Part shown: positions 26,501 to 34,055 of the stretch, one piece after another | Layout of the letters: each line of letters begins with the position of its first letter | Position numbering within the stretch: position 1 is the first letter of the stretch | Assembly (NCBI GenBank): GCA_963775805.1 | Contig: CAVZKG010000004.1 | Location: 372,001-436,000 of the forward strand | Length of the DNA stretch: 64,000 nucleotides | Direction of reading: 5' to 3' | Source: JAFAMB01 sp963775805 | GTDB taxonomy: Bacteria > Verrucomicrobiota > Verrucomicrobiia > Chthoniobacterales > JAFAMB01 | Notes under the pieces: generated by a model | Database searches by the model: none | Seen by the model: only the letters and a program-made list of their open reading frames with translations | Told to the model about the DNA's origin: nothing | Made by a program: the position numbers and the translations under genes

Positions 26501-26757
26501 CTTCGGAAGCGATCGTATTCGGAGACTTGAAAGACCCGCAAAGTCGGGTTTCACGGCTTAAGAAGCTGCCGCAGAATTATCATCTGCTTGAGTATCTCAA
26601 TCTGCAGACCCGAACCGCTTATCTCGCACGGATTCGGAACCCGAATCCGAAGATGCCGGGCGCTGCCAGGGTTGGCAAAATTAACGTCGATGAGAATGGC
26701 GACCAACGACATGGGCTTCCGCAGACCGAAAAGCCAACTACCGGAGGGAACGCGTAA
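23545..26757 (+). CDS. actB: Alternative Complex III molybdopterin-like/iron-sulfur fusion subunit ActB
   Basis: ActB is the large periplasmic subunit of ACIII. Its N-terminal half resembles molybdopterin oxidoreductases but in the known complexes has no cofactor, and its C-terminal half holds the iron-sulfur clusters. The 1070-residue protein has a twin-arginine motif (TRRNFLRVMG, RR at 52-53) followed by a lipobox-like LTGC at 70-73. The cluster ligands are CTGCSACVIACQAEN, CQHCENAPCETVCPVN, CIGTRYCSNNCPF and EKCTYC with CQQAC. The start is the ATG overlapping the actA stop; the ORF four codons earlier is less likely. Its stop overlaps actC (TAATG). Confidence 0.96.
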   Translation: MKTVFRHPPEDLKGKRYWRSLEELADAPQFRDWLHREFPAGAAEIEADGLTRRNFLRVMGASLGLAGIGLTGCRRPEAFVVPYTKSVEWLIPGKAVLYTTSMPGPQGGLPLIATTYEGRPTKLEGNPLVPSGNGGTDLFGQATVLDLYDPERARTFAYNGVESTAKDFDKFLGAVRTELESSKGAGIGILLDEQFSPTRDRILRSLQEQFPQIKFYTGDPLGFQERDAAVSALFGPDVAIRPAFPNADVIVALDCDFLGSEQTLQGVRDFSRRRRVRDSADRMNRLYAVENRYTPTGGMADHRFRCAASQIPAFALQLASKLAQSTNDRVLTAVVSQFTDTGTKFEDGWLTECANDLVAAKGRSLVLVGNRYPAWVQGVVLAMNSALGALGSTLEIFSVPRVKSAGLNDLVADAKSHAIQKLFILAGNPVYTAPADNDWSSVQRSVPVVVRLGYANDETSAQSNWVVPEAHFLESWGDQRAPDGTYLPIQPMILPLFGGLSQIDILARLGALPNGVQAVRDTFKSLAKETDFEAAWTKFLRNGYGDETAYSAAKVELNPNALPDLLKTATPLPGPVNPSSIEVVFPADNKVYDGRYANNAWLQELPDPITKLTWDNAISLSKATAKALQVEDGDIIEITVEERKLQAPVMIAPGHADYSLTLPLGYGRWAVGKVGMGVGANAYQLRSTTSLYYATRATVKLVQKKGYLLVQTQDHYSMEGRGLVREGTVDDFKKNPAFAKAVWIDADIPPNTSLYSHPPLNAPNQWGMSVDLNTCTGCSACVIACQAENNIPVVGKEQVHDGREMQWIRIDRYFASADGDKNNPHLEDDPEMVMEPMMCQHCENAPCETVCPVNATVHSEEGLNLMVYNRCIGTRYCSNNCPFKVRRFNFFNYNDRPIDKIDTGLPAFGKSELYLGPLAPWGMAEVSKLQKNPNVTVRSRGVMEKCTYCVQRIETAKIAQRVKAGVRGDLTLPTDSVQSACQQACASEAIVFGDLKDPQSRVSRLKKLPQNYHLLEYLNLQTRTAYLARIRNPNPKMPGAARVGKINVDENGDQRHGLPQTEKPTTGGNA

Positions 26758-28187
26758 TGGCCGAGACCGACGCATCGACGACTGAGTTTGTGGAACGGAT
26801 GCCGCGACACCCGCTGGTCTGGAACAACCATTCGATGTCGTGGCTTTCGGATCGTATAGCCGGGATTGTCGAAAACAAGGCGCCTCGCTGGTGGTGGATA
26901 TCGATTGCAATCACCGCTTCCGTTGCCGGTTTTGGGACTTTTTGCATCTTCTATCTTTTGTTCACCGGGGTTGGTGTCTGGGGAAACAATATTCCGGTGG
27001 CGTGGGCATGGGGTATCACCAATTTCGTTTTCTGGATCGGTATTGGCCACGCGGGAACACTCATCTCCGCGATTCTACATCTTTGCCGCCAGAAATGGCG
27101 CACGTCGATCAACCGTGCTTCGGAAGCAATGACTCTTTTTGCCGTGATCTGCGCGGGAATTTTCCCCGGCATTCACGTCGGGCGAATCTGGATGGCCTGG
27201 TTCCTTGCTCCGGTCCCGAATCCGAACTGGATCTGGCCCAATTTCCGCAGCCCGTTGATGTGGGACGTTTTTGCGGTTTCCACCTATTTCACTGTCTCGG
27301 TTTTGTTCTGGTATCTTGGTCTGGTCCCCGACCTGGCAACGATGCGCGACCGGGCGAAAGGGAGGATATCGCGGACGGTCTATTGGGTTATGTCCTTTGG
27401 GTGGCGCGGCGGGAACCGGCAATGGCGCCACTATGAAATGGCTTACCTGGTGCTCGCAGGTATCTCGACACCGCTTGTGCTGTCAGTGCACTCAACCGTC
27501 TCCTTCGACTTCGCCACGTCGGTGCTGCCGGGTTGGCACACGACGATCTTTCCGCCTTATTTTGTTGCTGGTGCAATTTTCGGCGGATTTGCCATGGTAC
27601 TGACTTTGATGTTGCCCGCCAGATCGCTCTACAAGCTACATGACATTTTCACGTGGGATCACATTGACGTCATGTGCAAGCTGTTGCTGCTCACCAGCAT
27701 GATCGTGGGCTACGCCTATTGCATGGAATATTTTGTGGCTTTCTACGGTGCGAATCCGTTTGAACGATTCGCATTCCTGAATCGCTATTTTGGTCCCTAT
27801 TGGTGGGCGTCCTGGTCAATGTTCGCGTGTAACGTTGTGATGCCGCAGCTCATGTGGGTCCGGGCATTTCGCCGGAATTGGGCCATCGTCTTTTTTGTTT
27901 CGATGTGCGCCAACGCCGGGATGTGGTTCGAGCGATTCGTGATATTCGTCATTTCGCTGCATCGCGATTTTCTCCCTTCTGCATGGCGCATGTATCAACC
28001 GACCTGGGTTGACGTGTTCACGTTTGCTGGAACATTCGGAATCTTTTTGACGCTTTTTCTATTGTTTATTCGATTCCTTCCAATGGTCGCCATGTCCGAG
28101 GTGAAGAGCGTGCTGCCTGAATCCGATCCGCATTATCATCCTCCTTCACCCGGTGGGAAGGAGACTGTTACGGAGGTCCACGCATGA
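26757..28187 (+). CDS. actC: Alternative Complex III quinol-oxidising membrane subunit ActC (NrfD family)
   Basis: ActC is an NrfD/PsrC-like integral membrane protein with about ten helices in 476 residues and is the expected menaquinol-oxidising subunit of ACIII. Conserved features include WGITNFVFWIGIGHAGTLIS, HVGRIWMAWFLAPVP and HSTVSFDFATSVLPGWH. It is paralogous to actF in the same cluster. Start and stop overlap neighbours by 1 and 4 bases, so it sits inside a tightly coupled operon. Confidence 0.96.
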   Translation: MAETDASTTEFVERMPRHPLVWNNHSMSWLSDRIAGIVENKAPRWWWISIAITASVAGFGTFCIFYLLFTGVGVWGNNIPVAWAWGITNFVFWIGIGHAGTLISAILHLCRQKWRTSINRASEAMTLFAVICAGIFPGIHVGRIWMAWFLAPVPNPNWIWPNFRSPLMWDVFAVSTYFTVSVLFWYLGLVPDLATMRDRAKGRISRTVYWVMSFGWRGGNRQWRHYEMAYLVLAGISTPLVLSVHSTVSFDFATSVLPGWHTTIFPPYFVAGAIFGGFAMVLTLMLPARSLYKLHDIFTWDHIDVMCKLLLLTSMIVGYAYCMEYFVAFYGANPFERFAFLNRYFGPYWWASWSMFACNVVMPQLMWVRAFRRNWAIVFFVSMCANAGMWFERFVIFVISLHRDFLPSAWRMYQPTWVDVFTFAGTFGIFLTLFLLFIRFLPMVAMSEVKSVLPESDPHYHPPSPGGKETVTEVHA

Positions 28188-28744
28188 GTGCTGCCGCCCT
28201 CAAAAAGTCATCATTTGCGGTAATTGCCGAATTCTCGAGCGCTACGAAATTGTATGAAGCAGCCGAGAAGGTCCGGGACGCTGGGTTTAAGTTCTGGGAT
28301 GTCCATTCTCCGTTCCCGATTCACGGAATGAACAAAGCGATGGGACTGAACAAATCGCCTCTTGGGTACATTATTTTTTGTGGAGGATCGCTCGGATTTC
28401 TGACGGCGGCTCTGGTTGAGTTTATTCCTTCTTCCTATCTTTTCCCTTTGATCGTGCACGGGAAACCGGTGGACTTCTTCACAGTCCCGGCGTTTTTCCC
28501 GATGATGTTCGAGCTGACGGTGCTGTTTTCGGCGTTTACCGCATTCTTTGGAGTATTTATTTTGAACCGGTTGCCACGACTGAATCATCCGCTGTTCGAC
28601 TACCAGCCTTTTATTCGGGTGACTAACGATGCTTTTTTTCTAGTGATCGAATCGACGGATCCGAAGTTTTCGGAGGTCGAGACGCGTGAGTTTCTCGAAG
28701 GGATCGGCGGCAAGGATGTCTCTCTGGTCTACGCCAATGATTAA
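28184..28744 (+). CDS. actD: Alternative Complex III subunit ActD (DUF3341)
   Basis: ActD is a small ACIII membrane subunit of the DUF3341 family with no cofactor. The 186-residue protein starts with a soluble domain (FAVIAEFSSATKLYEAAEKV, DVHSPFPIHGM), continues with two helices near residues 60-80 and 95-125, and ends with a cytoplasmic domain ending GGKDVSLVYAND. Its start overlaps actC (ATGA) and its end overlaps actE by 8 bases. Confidence 0.95.
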   Translation: MSAAALKKSSFAVIAEFSSATKLYEAAEKVRDAGFKFWDVHSPFPIHGMNKAMGLNKSPLGYIIFCGGSLGFLTAALVEFIPSSYLFPLIVHGKPVDFFTVPAFFPMMFELTVLFSAFTAFFGVFILNRLPRLNHPLFDYQPFIRVTNDAFFLVIESTDPKFSEVETREFLEGIGGKDVSLVYAND

Positions 28745-29486
28745 GCACTTCCTCATCGCTTTTATCCTGGTGACGGTCATCACGATCGCGTTGCTCGGTT
28801 TTCAAGGCCAACATCGGCAGGTGACCGCGATCGAATTTTTTGGCGACATGAAACGCCAGGATAAGGTGAAGTTTCAAAAGCCGAGTGACTTTTTCGCAGA
28901 CGGGCGAGCCGCTCGTCCACCGGTCGATGGAACAATCCCGATGGGTTTTGATATCCCTGGGCACCCAATGCAGAACGCGGGATCGCCGGCGGACGATATC
29001 GATTCGCCGTTAGGCGATTTTTCAGCCGGAACCGATTATCTCAATACCGGAAAGATGGGTGACCAATGGGGGACCGGGATACCGATTCCGGTGACAGCGG
29101 AGCTAATCAAGCGAGGTCAAAGGGAATTCACCATCAATTGCGCTGTCTGTCACGGTGCGACCGGGCAAGGGAATGGGATCACGTCGAAATATGGGTTGCT
29201 CGGCATCGCCAACTATCATCAGGATAAGTATAGACAAATGGCGGACGGCCAGATCTACGATACGCTGACGCATGGCCATAACACGATGATGGGTTACGGC
29301 GACAAGGTGAACGTCAAAGATCGCTGGGCAATCATTGCGTATATTCGCGCGCTGCAAAGGAGCGAAAATGCGCGGATCGACGATGTTCCCGACGACCAAA
29401 AAGCGTCGCTTCAGAACGAGGGGAAACAGGAAGGCGCGCCCCAGCCGGCGGCTCCTGATAAACCGGCACAAGCAGAAACCAAATAA
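28737..29486 (+). CDS. actE: Alternative Complex III monoheme cytochrome c subunit ActE
   Basis: ActE is the single-heme c subunit of ACIII. The 249-residue protein has an N-terminal membrane anchor (residues 4-22) and one CxxCH (CAVCH, residues 135-139). The tail is rich in Pro, Ala and Gln. I use the ATG inside the actD end (MIKHFL); a longer ORF from 28686 would add 17 residues read out of frame from actD. There is no lipobox Cys. A good TAGGAG Shine-Dalgarno for actF follows its stop. Confidence 0.93.
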   Translation: MIKHFLIAFILVTVITIALLGFQGQHRQVTAIEFFGDMKRQDKVKFQKPSDFFADGRAARPPVDGTIPMGFDIPGHPMQNAGSPADDIDSPLGDFSAGTDYLNTGKMGDQWGTGIPIPVTAELIKRGQREFTINCAVCHGATGQGNGITSKYGLLGIANYHQDKYRQMADGQIYDTLTHGHNTMMGYGDKVNVKDRWAIIAYIRALQRSENARIDDVPDDQKASLQNEGKQEGAPQPAAPDKPAQAETK

Positions 29487-29500
29487 ATTCGATAGGAGCG

Positions 29501-30739
29501 ATGAGCCACGACCATTTAACCGTTCCAAAGCCTGAGGTTTTTGAGAGCCGAAATGTTAACAAGATTTTGCTGGCGCTCTTTGGGGTGGGGATCTCCTGTT
29601 TGGCGATCACGCTGATTGTCGGTTTCGTTGCGCCGACCGGCAGTCCTTTGCGCAAGCAATTCGCGTTTTCCTACCTATTTGCGTTCCTCTATTTCTTCAC
29701 GATACTGATTGGCAGCTTTTTCTGGATTATCGTTCATCACGCGACGGACTCGGGATGGGGCATCGTCGTTCGACGGCAGATGGAAAACCTAGCCAGCATG
29801 TTGCCGTGGATGATCTTGTTTTTTATCCCGCTGTTTTTGGTTCGGCGAGACATATGGGATTGGATCACTGCCAAAGAGAGCCCTGTGCTCGATCCTCATT
29901 TGAGAGACAAGCTTTCTTATTTCGAACTGCGCCTCGGCGCGCTGGTAATACCGTTTTTTTGGGTGCGGGCGATTCTGTACTTTGCCTACTTCAGTTTCGC
30001 AGCGCTTTATTTTCGCCGGACGTCGATTCGTCAGGATAGCGATGGTGATCCAAAATGGTCGCTTCAGATGCGCAGTTTTTCGTTCCCCGGCATTCTTCTT
30101 TTCGCCGTGTGCACGACCTTCATTGCCTTTGACTGGTTTTCTTCGCCGGATTACAGGTGGGCTTCGACGATGTGGGGCGTCTATGTTTTTGCCGGTGCGG
30201 CAGGGGCGGGAATGTCGACCATTATCCTCGTAGTGGTTGGTCTCAAGAGCGCCGGTTATCTCCGGTTTGTGAACGAAGAACATTTTCACATCATGGGGAA
30301 ACTGCTTTTCGTTTTCTCGATATTCTGGGGGTACATCGGGTTCTCCCAATACATGCTAATCTGGTACGCTAACATTCCGGAGGAGACTGAGTGGTTTCTT
30401 AAGCGCAACGTGGAATCGTGGAACGTGCTGCACACCTTCCTGGTGATCGGGCGGTTTTTTCTTCCGTTTTTCTATCTCCTTTTCCAGTACACAAAACGGA
30501 ACCCAAAATTTTTGACTGCAGCGGCGATATGGGTCTTGGGAATGCACCTTATCGATACGTACGTGACGATCATGCCGTTTTTGCATCAGCAAGGAATCGA
30601 AGTGAGCATCATGGATCTATTGTCGCTGCTGGCGATCGGGCCTTTGCTCGCGGTTATCTTCCTGGTTCGGCTTGGTGGCGCTTCACTATTCCCCGCACAG
30701 GATCCGCGGCTGCTTGAATCGTTGAAATTGAGCAACTAA
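29501..30739 (+). CDS. actF: Alternative Complex III membrane subunit ActF (NrfD-like)
   Basis: ActF is the second large membrane subunit of ACIII, paralogous to ActC, with about ten helices in 412 residues. Recognisable stretches are LIGSFFWIIVHHATDSGWG, DWFSSPDYRWASTMWGVYVF and WYANIPEETEWF. A strong Shine-Dalgarno (TAGGAG) precedes the ATG. It completes the six-subunit set A to F; the gene that follows is not a known ACIII subunit. Confidence 0.95.
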   Translation: MSHDHLTVPKPEVFESRNVNKILLALFGVGISCLAITLIVGFVAPTGSPLRKQFAFSYLFAFLYFFTILIGSFFWIIVHHATDSGWGIVVRRQMENLASMLPWMILFFIPLFLVRRDIWDWITAKESPVLDPHLRDKLSYFELRLGALVIPFFWVRAILYFAYFSFAALYFRRTSIRQDSDGDPKWSLQMRSFSFPGILLFAVCTTFIAFDWFSSPDYRWASTMWGVYVFAGAAGAGMSTIILVVVGLKSAGYLRFVNEEHFHIMGKLLFVFSIFWGYIGFSQYMLIWYANIPEETEWFLKRNVESWNVLHTFLVIGRFFLPFFYLLFQYTKRNPKFLTAAAIWVLGMHLIDTYVTIMPFLHQQGIEVSIMDLLSLLAIGPLLAVIFLVRLGGASLFPAQDPRLLESLKLSN

Positions 30740-30743
30740 ATCG

Positions 30744-31130
30744 ATGGCTGGACCCCAACAAAAACCAAAGAATTCAGCACCGATCATCATCACCGGTCTT
30801 GTGATGATTCTCTTATTCGGCGGCTTGGCTTTTTTCCTGACGGCGCAAGGTCAGAGCATTCCAAATGTGGAACAAGTGCATGCCGAGGCACGCTTGAAAA
30901 ATCTTGCGGATCTGAACGCGGATAATGAAAAAATACTGACCCAGTATCGCTGGGTAGATAAAAGCAAAGGCGTGGTTGGAATACCGATCGACCGGGCAAT
31001 GGATCTGGTATTAACCGATTTGCAGTCGAACAAGCCGCATCCGGCGGGACCAGTCAATCCGCCAGCTCCACCGCAACCGCAGGCTTCCCCTGCATCGGCG
31101 CCTGCAGCTGAAAAGGGAGGTCACCAATGA
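30744..31130 (+). CDS. Small single-span membrane protein of the respiratory cluster
   Basis: A 128-residue protein with one transmembrane helix (residues 13-34) and a conserved-looking periplasmic stretch YRWVDKSKGVVGIPIDRAM, ending in a Pro/Ala/Gln tail. Similar short proteins with this WVD...IPIDRAM stretch occur next to cytochrome oxidase genes in Planctomycetes and Verrucomicrobiota as I recall them; I know no assigned function. It lies between actF and the ccoN-like gene, 4 bases after the actF stop, and overlaps ccoN-like by ATGA. It may be an assembly factor or accessory subunit. Confidence 0.8.
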   Translation: MAGPQQKPKNSAPIIITGLVMILLFGGLAFFLTAQGQSIPNVEQVHAEARLKNLADLNADNEKILTQYRWVDKSKGVVGIPIDRAMDLVLTDLQSNKPHPAGPVNPPAPPQPQASPASAPAAEKGGHQ

Positions 31131-32599
31131 GCGCGATTTCAACCTCAGCCGCAACCAAAGTGGAGTTGTCGTCCATTGACCGGTCCGTTCGCACTCCGGT
31201 TTTACTATTCTTGGGTTCTGCGGTGATCTGGCTTGTTCTCGGATCGCTTCTTTTTTTGTTGAGTTCTTCGCAGATTCATAAACCGGACTCCTGGTGGACA
31301 TTGCCAGGAATACCTTGGCTGAGTTACGGCCGGGTCTACCCTGCGTTTTTGGATTGTTTCATTTACGGATGGATTGCTTCAACAGGTATCGCGCTGGGAC
31401 TCTGGTTGCTGACACGCTTTACGGCGGTTCCTTTCCGCCATCCGGTGCTTTCGATCTACGGATGGGCGATCTGGAACTTTGGATTGGTATCGGGTGTCAT
31501 CTGCCTGCTTGCCGGCACGACCACAGGCCGACCATTTCTTGAGTTTCCGTCGTACGCCGCGTTCATCCTGTTTCTTGGATTTGCGATGGTTGGACTTTCA
31601 GCGGTTTCGATTGTCTGGCATCGGAAGCCGGGCGCTCTTTATATCTCTGAATGGTATGTGATTGGTGGATTTCTTTGGTTTGCCTGGGTCTATACGACCG
31701 CAAACATTACTCTAGGGAATCCTGCGGTGCCGGGTGTGGCGCAACCCGCCATCAATTACTGGTATGTCGGCGGTCTGTTCGATCTTTGGCTCACACCCAT
31801 TGCTTTGGCTGCGGCCTATTACTTGATTCCGAAAATCGTGGGACGCCCAATTTATAGCGAAAGACTGGCGCTGGTGGGATTTTGGGGCCTAGCCTTGTTC
31901 GGCGGCTGGACTGGGATGACCCGCATTGTCGGCGGTCCACTTCCTGCCTGGATGATTACGGCCGGTATCGTGGCGCGGGTCCTGATGCTGGTGCCGGTTT
32001 TCGCGATCGCGACGAATTTTCATCGAACGATGAAAGGGGCATTCGGAGGTTTGCGCGATGATCTAGCGCTCAGGTTCATCTCGACCGGCGCAATGATATA
32101 CACAGTTTACTCCGTCGAGGGAGCTATCATTTCCTTACGTTCGGTTGCGGAGTTCACGCAATTCACTTTTGTCACTCAGGTTCACACGGACCTTGGTTTG
32201 ATCGGGTTCGTGAGCTTGATCTTGTTCGGCGCCATTTACTATATCGTGCCTCGTTTGCTCGGTAGAGAATGGCTATTTCATAAACTCGTTACGACGCATT
32301 TCTGGTTCCTCGTGACTGGATTGGGACTGTTGTATTTTTCTCTGACAATCGGCGGAATGATCCAGGGATTTGGCTTGGCGGATCCCGACGTTCCGATGAT
32401 CGCGCTGAGCGATCTTCTGCAGCCGTTTCTTACGATTCAAAATGTCGGCGTGCTTTTGCTGGTGATCGGGAATCTGGCATTTGCAATTGCGTTTGTGCTG
32501 ATCCTCCTGATTTCCGCCCCGGCCAGACAACAGGAGGCAATCGTCTCCGAGGCGGAAAAGGCTCCTGAAAACAGTGCGGCAGAGGTGAGCATCGCGTGA
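31127..32599 (+). CDS. CcoN-like (cbb3 subunit I) protein lacking the catalytic metal ligands
   Basis: A 490-residue, about twelve-helix protein that aligns along its length with cbb3 oxidase subunit I (for example YYLIPKIVGRPIYSERLALV, IYYIVPRLLGR, THFW). The active-site residues are not kept. Where CcoN has WYGHN this protein has WYVGG, the CuB pair in WAGPHH is WTGMTR, the cross-linked Tyr is Gly, and the heme-ligand pair HVH is QVH. The helix II His (RPLH) is replaced in GRVYPAF. Only seven His remain (51, 105, 165, 299, 353, 385, 391). It therefore probably cannot reduce oxygen. It is co-operonic by ATGA/GTGA overlaps with ccoO-like and upstream genes. Confidence 0.85.
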   Translation: MSAISTSAATKVELSSIDRSVRTPVLLFLGSAVIWLVLGSLLFLLSSSQIHKPDSWWTLPGIPWLSYGRVYPAFLDCFIYGWIASTGIALGLWLLTRFTAVPFRHPVLSIYGWAIWNFGLVSGVICLLAGTTTGRPFLEFPSYAAFILFLGFAMVGLSAVSIVWHRKPGALYISEWYVIGGFLWFAWVYTTANITLGNPAVPGVAQPAINYWYVGGLFDLWLTPIALAAAYYLIPKIVGRPIYSERLALVGFWGLALFGGWTGMTRIVGGPLPAWMITAGIVARVLMLVPVFAIATNFHRTMKGAFGGLRDDLALRFISTGAMIYTVYSVEGAIISLRSVAEFTQFTFVTQVHTDLGLIGFVSLILFGAIYYIVPRLLGREWLFHKLVTTHFWFLVTGLGLLYFSLTIGGMIQGFGLADPDVPMIALSDLLQPFLTIQNVGVLLLVIGNLAFAIAFVLILLISAPARQQEAIVSEAEKAPENSAAEVSIA

Positions 32600-33219
32600 A
32601 GAAGAAAACTGGACTCTTTTGGGGAGTGTTTTTGCTGTTTGGGATTTCCTGGATTGGCTTAGTCGCTTATCCATACCTCACTTTCGCTGGTCTAAGGCAA
32701 AGCAAGGACGATTCAACCGGCGCACTGGCTCCGCAAGGAGTTGCGGGTACTGCAACCCAAGGGGCTCGCGTCTATGCGGCCAACGGGTGCTTCTATTGCC
32801 ACAGCCAATATATCCGCGAGAAGGAAGAAGGGACTGATATCGATCGCAAGTGGGGGACACGCCGGACGGTCGCACGGGATTACATGTTCGATCGACAGGT
32901 GTTTCTCGGAACATCGAGACTTGGTGCCGATCTGACCAACGTTGGTGTTCGCCAGACTGACGCGCAGTGGTACTACAAGCTTCTTTATAATCCGCATTCA
33001 GTAGGTCACGAGGCCGTGATGCCGGCGTATCGATGGCTGTTTGTAACTCGCCAAATTCAAGGTCAACCCTCGGTCGATGCTCTCAAACTCGGAGGCGCGG
33101 AAGCGCCTCCCACGGGCTACGAAGTTGTGCCGACAGAGGAAGGCAAAGCGCTTGTGGAATACCTGCTTTCACTGAAGAAGAACTATCCATTGCCGGAAGC
33201 TCCTGAGGCGACAGAATGA
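32596..33219 (+). CDS. CcoO-like monoheme cytochrome c
   Basis: This 207-residue protein resembles cbb3 subunit II: one N-terminal helix (residues 8-28), then a c-type heme site CFYCHSQYIR (Cys65, Cys68, His69) and a methionine-ligand region VMPAYRWLF. These match the family signature, so unlike its CcoN-like partner it appears functional as an electron carrier. The start is a GTG overlapping the ccoN-like stop, and it overlaps the next gene by ATGA. It probably forms a complex with the CcoN-like scaffold. Confidence 0.9.
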   Translation: MKKKTGLFWGVFLLFGISWIGLVAYPYLTFAGLRQSKDDSTGALAPQGVAGTATQGARVYAANGCFYCHSQYIREKEEGTDIDRKWGTRRTVARDYMFDRQVFLGTSRLGADLTNVGVRQTDAQWYYKLLYNPHSVGHEAVMPAYRWLFVTRQIQGQPSVDALKLGGAEAPPTGYEVVPTEEGKALVEYLLSLKKNYPLPEAPEATE

Positions 33220-34052
33220 GCTCAACGCACGAACAACCTTTTGAAGAATCGGCGAAGCACTCCGAGGTGCCGTCTCAAGATGCCGGTTCGACTTTCGGAG
33301 AGACGAATAGCAGCGGTGAGCCCCCATTACTGGAGCCTTCAAGGGGTCCGATCCCGATCTGGATCGTTTGGCTAATGGGGCTCGGAGTTTTCTGGGCGGG
33401 AGCTTATTTGTTCTCTTTCAGTGGTGGGTTCAGTGCCGACGTCTTCGATTTCCAACCAAAGTTCGGCGTGGTTGGCGGAGCGCGATCTGCTCCCGATCCG
33501 AAGGTGGTTGGTAAAGCGCTTTTCTCCTCGAACTGTATCACCTGCCACCAGGCAAGCGGGGAGGGTGTGCCGGGGCAGTATCCGCCGCTAGCCGGTTCCG
33601 ATGTGGTTCTCGGAGATGCCGCGAACCACATGGTCGCGATCGTTCTCAAGGGGCTGCAAGGTCCAGTGACGGTCGGAGGCAAGCCGTTCAATAATTCGAT
33701 GCAAGCCTGGGAGGGCCAGTATACCGATCAACAGGTTGCAGCTATTCTGACCTATGAACGCTCAGATTGGGGCAATAACGCGCCACCGATCACAGCCGAT
33801 CTGGTCAAGGAAGTTCGTGCGGAATTTAAGGATCGTAAGGACCAGTGGACATGGCCTGAGATCGAAAAGATGCCGGTTAAAAACGGCACGGGTGCCGCGG
33901 CGCCTGCCGGAAAACCGGCTCCGGCGACCGCTGGCCAACCTCCAGCTTCGGCACCAGGTAGTCAACCACCTGCTCCAGCGCCTGGTGGTCAATCTCCAGC
34001 CCCGGCTTCCCAGCCGCCTGCTCCGGCAGCTTCTCCTGCCGGCGCTTCGTAA
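33216..34052 (+). CDS. CcoP-like membrane-anchored monoheme cytochrome c
   Basis: A 278-residue protein with a cytoplasmic N-terminus of about 45 residues, one helix (residues 46-66), a cytochrome c domain with CITCH (Cys107, Cys110, His111) and a long low-complexity tail of Pro, Ala, Gln and Gly (from about residue 225). True CcoP has two heme domains; this has one. It may pass electrons from ACIII or the CcoO-like protein to the CuA site of CoxB, whose gene follows 3 bases later. The tail could be a flexible tether. Confidence 0.88.
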   Translation: MSSTHEQPFEESAKHSEVPSQDAGSTFGETNSSGEPPLLEPSRGPIPIWIVWLMGLGVFWAGAYLFSFSGGFSADVFDFQPKFGVVGGARSAPDPKVVGKALFSSNCITCHQASGEGVPGQYPPLAGSDVVLGDAANHMVAIVLKGLQGPVTVGGKPFNNSMQAWEGQYTDQQVAAILTYERSDWGNNAPPITADLVKEVRAEFKDRKDQWTWPEIEKMPVKNGTGAAAPAGKPAPATAGQPPASAPGSQPPAPAPGGQSPAPASQPPAPAASPAGAS

Positions 34053-34055
34053 AGA

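Noticed and set aside
31127..32599. Functional cbb3 oxidase subunit I
   Set aside because: The ligand residues for CuB and hemes appear absent, so the name CcoN would mislead.
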